From Fidelibacterota bacterium UBA7303 (GTDB lineage Bacteria; Fidelibacterota; Marinisomatia; Marinisomatales; UBA1611): a stretch of DNA of 8,477 bases. Below, piece by piece: positions 6,395 to 8,477 of this stretch. Position numbers and translations under genes: made by a program. The number at the start of each line of letters is the position of its first letter. The first letter of the stretch is position 1. The notes under the pieces were generated by a model that was not told the DNA's origin, ran no database searches, and was given only the letters and a program-made list of their open reading frames with translations. The stretch lies in NCBI GenBank assembly GCA_002471805.1, contig DKQR01000008.1:1-8477 (forward strand). Reading direction: 5' to 3'.

Positions 6395-7426
6395 ATGTCC
6401 GGGGTCTCACCTATCATCAGTATTATTACACCTACGTTCAATCGTGCTGATGAAATTGATCTTTTACTGGAGTCAATTAACAACCAGACTATAGATTATT
6501 CCTTGTTTGAGATGATTATTGCGGATGATGGATCTACAGATTCAACAGGAGATCTCATCGCAGGCTGGCAGCAGAAGACCGATTTCGAACTGAAATATTT
6601 CACTCAGGATAACCTGGGTCCCGGGTCAGCCAGAAACCTAGGTCTGAAAGAGGCGGCGGGAGAACTATTTGTATTCATTGACTCAGATTGTGAAGCCCAT
6701 CAGACCTGGCTAGAAACAATTTATGCCGCTTATCAGAATAATGAATTTGACGCCTGCGGAGGGCCAGACAGCGCCAAGGATGATTTTACACCGATCCAGA
6801 AAGCGATTGATTTTTCCATGACATCTTTTTTAACAACAGGAGGCATGCGGGGTCATAGTGAAAAAATGATGGCCAAATTTTATCCCAGGTCCCATAATAT
6901 GGCCATGAGAAGGTCCGTGTATGACAAAGTGGGGGGCTTTGGGTCCCTTCGTCATGGCCAGGACATTGAATTGAGCCACCGCATTCACAAAAGTGGAGCA
7001 AGAGTCAAATTCTTAAAAAATGCCGTTGTTTATCACCGCAGGCGGACCACGCTGAAAAAATTCTTCCGCCAGGTATTTAACTGGGGCGTTGCCAGGATAA
7101 ATCTCGGTAAAATCGATAAATCCATGTTGGAACCCATTCACTTTTTACCTGCTGCAGCTACGCTCCTAGCCATTTTGGTGATAATGGGAAGTTTGGTGAA
7201 TCCGCCCGTATTTTTTCCAATTTTCCTATTCGGAATTACAAGTCTTTTATTAATGTCAATCATTGCTGTCTATCAATCAAAGAGTATTAAAGTTGGTTTC
7301 TATACATCTCTTACTATTCCTTTCCAGATTTTTGGCTATGGATCGGGATTTATTATTCAATTTATAAAGCGATATATTTTTGGAATGGGTGAATGGCGAG
7401 GATTTTCTAAGCGGTATTATCATTGA
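6395..7426 (+). CDS. Membrane-associated GT2 family glycosyltransferase
   Basis: A 343-residue GT-A glycosyltransferase, not closely like the preceding one. Motifs are 'SIITPTFNRADEI' (9-21), donor-binding 'ADDGSTDST' (43-51), 'NLGPGSARNLGL' (73-84), the metal-binding DSD in 'FIDSDCEA' (94-101), an acceptor segment 'PRSHNMAMRRSVYDKVGGF' (164-182) and 'GQDIELSHR' (188-196). The last holds the catalytic-base region usually written [E/D]D, with Gln-Asp here. 'VVYHRRRTTLKKFFRQ' (211-226) is the usual end of the catalytic core. Two or three hydrophobic segments follow (about 250-266, 271-293 and 304-323). It probably adds a sugar to a lipid-linked or surface glycan at the inner membrane; the substrate is unknown. 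It lies 11 nt after the previous gene, with no clear Shine-Dalgarno, and is the last gene before the 96 bp gap. Confidence 0.88.
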   Translation: MSGVSPIISIITPTFNRADEIDLLLESINNQTIDYSLFEMIIADDGSTDSTGDLIAGWQQKTDFELKYFTQDNLGPGSARNLGLKEAAGELFVFIDSDCEAHQTWLETIYAAYQNNEFDACGGPDSAKDDFTPIQKAIDFSMTSFLTTGGMRGHSEKMMAKFYPRSHNMAMRRSVYDKVGGFGSLRHGQDIELSHRIHKSGARVKFLKNAVVYHRRRTTLKKFFRQVFNWGVARINLGKIDKSMLEPIHFLPAAATLLAILVIMGSLVNPPVFFPIFLFGITSLLLMSIIAVYQSKSIKVGFYTSLTIPFQIFGYGSGFIIQFIKRYIFGMGEWRGFSKRYYH

Positions 7427-7437
7427 GTAAACGATTA

Positions 7438-7473
7438 TTGACAATAAAGTCTTTTCAAACTGTATTACATTTG
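7438..7473 (+). promoter_or_regulatory. Candidate promoter for the GT-B gene
   Basis: The 96 bp gap 7427-7522 holds a perfect sigma-70 -35 hexamer TTGACA (7438-7443). Weak -10 candidates follow: TGTATT after 17 nt (7461-7466) or TATTAC after 19 nt (7463-7468). The same place reads TACATTTG plus C (7466-7473), an exact TAnnTTTG -7-type element, although no good -33 box sits 19-23 nt before it. Either reading would give a leader of about 40-50 nt before ATG 7523. No strong terminator was seen in the gap. Confidence 0.35.
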
Positions 7474-7495
7474 CTTTGTTGAAAAATGATGTCAA
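7438..7495. repeat. Nested inverted repeats around the promoter candidate
   Basis: TTGACA at 7438-7443 is matched by its reverse complement TGTCAA at 7490-7495. Inside this pair, TTTTCAA at 7452-7458 is matched by TTGAAAA at 7479-7485. The inner pair encloses the TACATTTGC element. The arms are short and AT-rich, so chance is possible. If real they could be operator half-sites or a weak RNA hairpin. Confidence 0.3.
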
Positions 7496-7522
7496 AATAT
7501 TTTATCATACCATTATAGTTTT

Positions 7523-8477
7523 ATGAAACAGCGGTTAATTTTTGTGGCGTGGAACCAGATTTCACGACGCAGTGCTGAACTGAGCAAACGAATAGGTGCA
7601 GAATATATCAATCTTGGACGGGTTGACAGACCAACATTAAAAAGATTATTCAATTTGGTAGTTAATTTTTTCAGGACTTATTCATTATTTCGGGATAGAA
7701 GACCGGAGGTAATCTTTACATTCCACGCCCATCCCTTGATAACCCTGGCAGCTGCAATATATAAGAAATTCAACCGATGCCAAGTTGTAGCGGACCTTCA
7801 TTCTGCCGCTTACCTTGATCATTATCGATTTCCGTTGAAATCCCTGAATCGATGGGTTTGGAAAAAGGCTGATATCCTCCTAATACACAATCGAATGTCC
7901 CAGAATTATTTCAATCAAAATATCCCCGGGTATTCGGGAAAATTATTTGTCTTGGAAGACCCCATACCAGCGGTTCCTGTACATATCAGGGAAAAAAATT
8001 TGTATGGCGTTAAAGGGAAATTCGTAGGCATACTGGTCAGCCGGTTTTCCGATGATGAACCGGTGCTTCCATTCCTTGAACAAACCAAGGGAGTAAACAA
8101 TATTTACATATATGTGACTGGAAATTATACAAAAGCTCGTATAACTCCTGATAAAGTGGAAGGTGAAAACTACAAGCTGACTGGTTTTTTGGACGATGAT
8201 AAATATTGGGAATTGTTAGCCGGTGCGGATTTTATTATTGCCCTGACCACACGTGAGTATACACTACTGTCTGCTGGCTATGAAGCGTTGGCCCTGGAAA
8301 AACCGCTGCTAATATCGGATACCGATACACTTCGGGAATATTTTCAGGAAAACGTTGAATACCTGGATAGGCTGACCGGTGATATCGGTAAGTCGATGGA
8401 AAATATTATTGTTAATTTAGATGATTATCAGAGGAAAATGTTCCAGTTAAAGCAGGTCAAAAACGCAGAATGGGACA
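7523..8477 (+). CDS. GT-B fold glycosyltransferase, 3'-truncated by the window
   Basis: An open frame from ATG 7523 to the window end gives 318 codons without a stop. A TGA at 7487-7489 closes the frame upstream, and there is no earlier usable start. The start 'LIFVAWNQISRRSAELSKRIGA' region (5-26) is like the N-terminal Rossmann strand of GT4-type enzymes, in the group with a 'W..hsRRs..La..lga' beginning. 'PEVIFTFHAHPL' (61-72) and 'VADLHSAAY' (89-97) continue the N-lobe. 'FVGILVSRFSDDEPV' (167-181), 'YVTGN' (197-201), 'LTGFLDDDKYWELLAGAD' (219-236) and 'GYEALALEKPLLISDTD' (252-268) form the nucleotide-sugar-binding C-lobe. The usual E-x7-E pair is altered: E245 and E254 are eight residues apart. 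No signal peptide or membrane helix is seen, so it should act in the cytoplasm on a lipid-linked glycan. The start has no Shine-Dalgarno. Donor and acceptor are unknown. Confidence 0.82.
   Translation, partial: MKQRLIFVAWNQISRRSAELSKRIGAEYINLGRVDRPTLKRLFNLVVNFFRTYSLFRDRRPEVIFTFHAHPLITLAAAIYKKFNRCQVVADLHSAAYLDHYRFPLKSLNRWVWKKADILLIHNRMSQNYFNQNIPGYSGKLFVLEDPIPAVPVHIREKNLYGVKGKFVGILVSRFSDDEPVLPFLEQTKGVNNIYIYVTGNYTKARITPDKVEGENYKLTGFLDDDKYWELLAGADFIIALTTREYTLLSAGYEALALEKPLLISDTDTLREYFQENVEYLDRLTGDIGKSMENIIVNLDDYQRKMFQLKQVKNAEWD

Noticed and set aside
7514..7519. TATAGT as a -10 box just before ATG 7523.
   Set aside because: It is only a few bases from the start codon, which would require a leaderless transcript, and no matching -35 is evident.
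1..8477. CRISPR arrays, tRNA or rRNA genes, insertion sequences, phage genes or attachment-site repeats.
   Set aside because: No regularly spaced repeats, cloverleaf-like segments, transposase motifs or flanking direct repeats were seen. The window is almost entirely filled by co-directional protein genes.

Overview
This 8.5 kb window is moderately AT-rich (roughly 40 % GC by eye). It is densely packed with co-directional genes, all on the + strand, and looks like the chromosome of a diderm (Gram-negative) bacterium. The diderm call rests on a probable outer-membrane lipoprotein of LolB type, an exported TPR protein and envelope glycosyltransferases. Two intergenic gaps carry a TAnnTTTG element like the -7 box of Bacteroidetes-type promoters. 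Together with the protein style, this makes an uncultured lineage of the Fibrobacteres-Chlorobi-Bacteroidetes neighbourhood (for example Marinimicrobia-like) a reasonable guess, but no marker gene here proves it.

Layout. (1) 1-351: 3' end of a probable holA (DNA polymerase III delta subunit). (2) 338-1487: an ECF-type sigma factor overlapping the holA end, then a single-pass membrane anti-sigma-like protein with no cysteines. (3) 1488-1553: a 66 bp gap with a promoter candidate and a good Shine-Dalgarno. (4) 1554-6383: four tightly coupled genes with junctions of a 4 nt overlap, 3 nt and 1 nt. They encode a membrane GAF-GGDEF diguanylate cyclase, an exported protein of about 12-13 TPRs, a LolB-like lipoprotein, and a DPM1/GtrB-like polyprenyl-phosphate glycosyltransferase. 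(5) 6395-7426: a second GT-A glycosyltransferase with C-terminal membrane helices, 11 nt downstream. (6) 7427-7522: a 96 bp AT-rich gap with a promoter candidate inside nested inverted repeats. (7) 7523-8477: a GT-B fold glycosyltransferase that runs off the window end.

How the genes may work together (inference): the sigma/anti-sigma pair would sense an envelope signal. The downstream operon couples c-di-GMP synthesis to outer-membrane lipoprotein handling (TPR plus LolB-like) and to lipid-linked sugar or surface polysaccharide synthesis (three glycosyltransferases). Each family is known. The combination, and the cysteine-free anti-sigma factor, are the parts that merit attention. I saw no tRNA, rRNA, CRISPR array, insertion sequence or phage gene.
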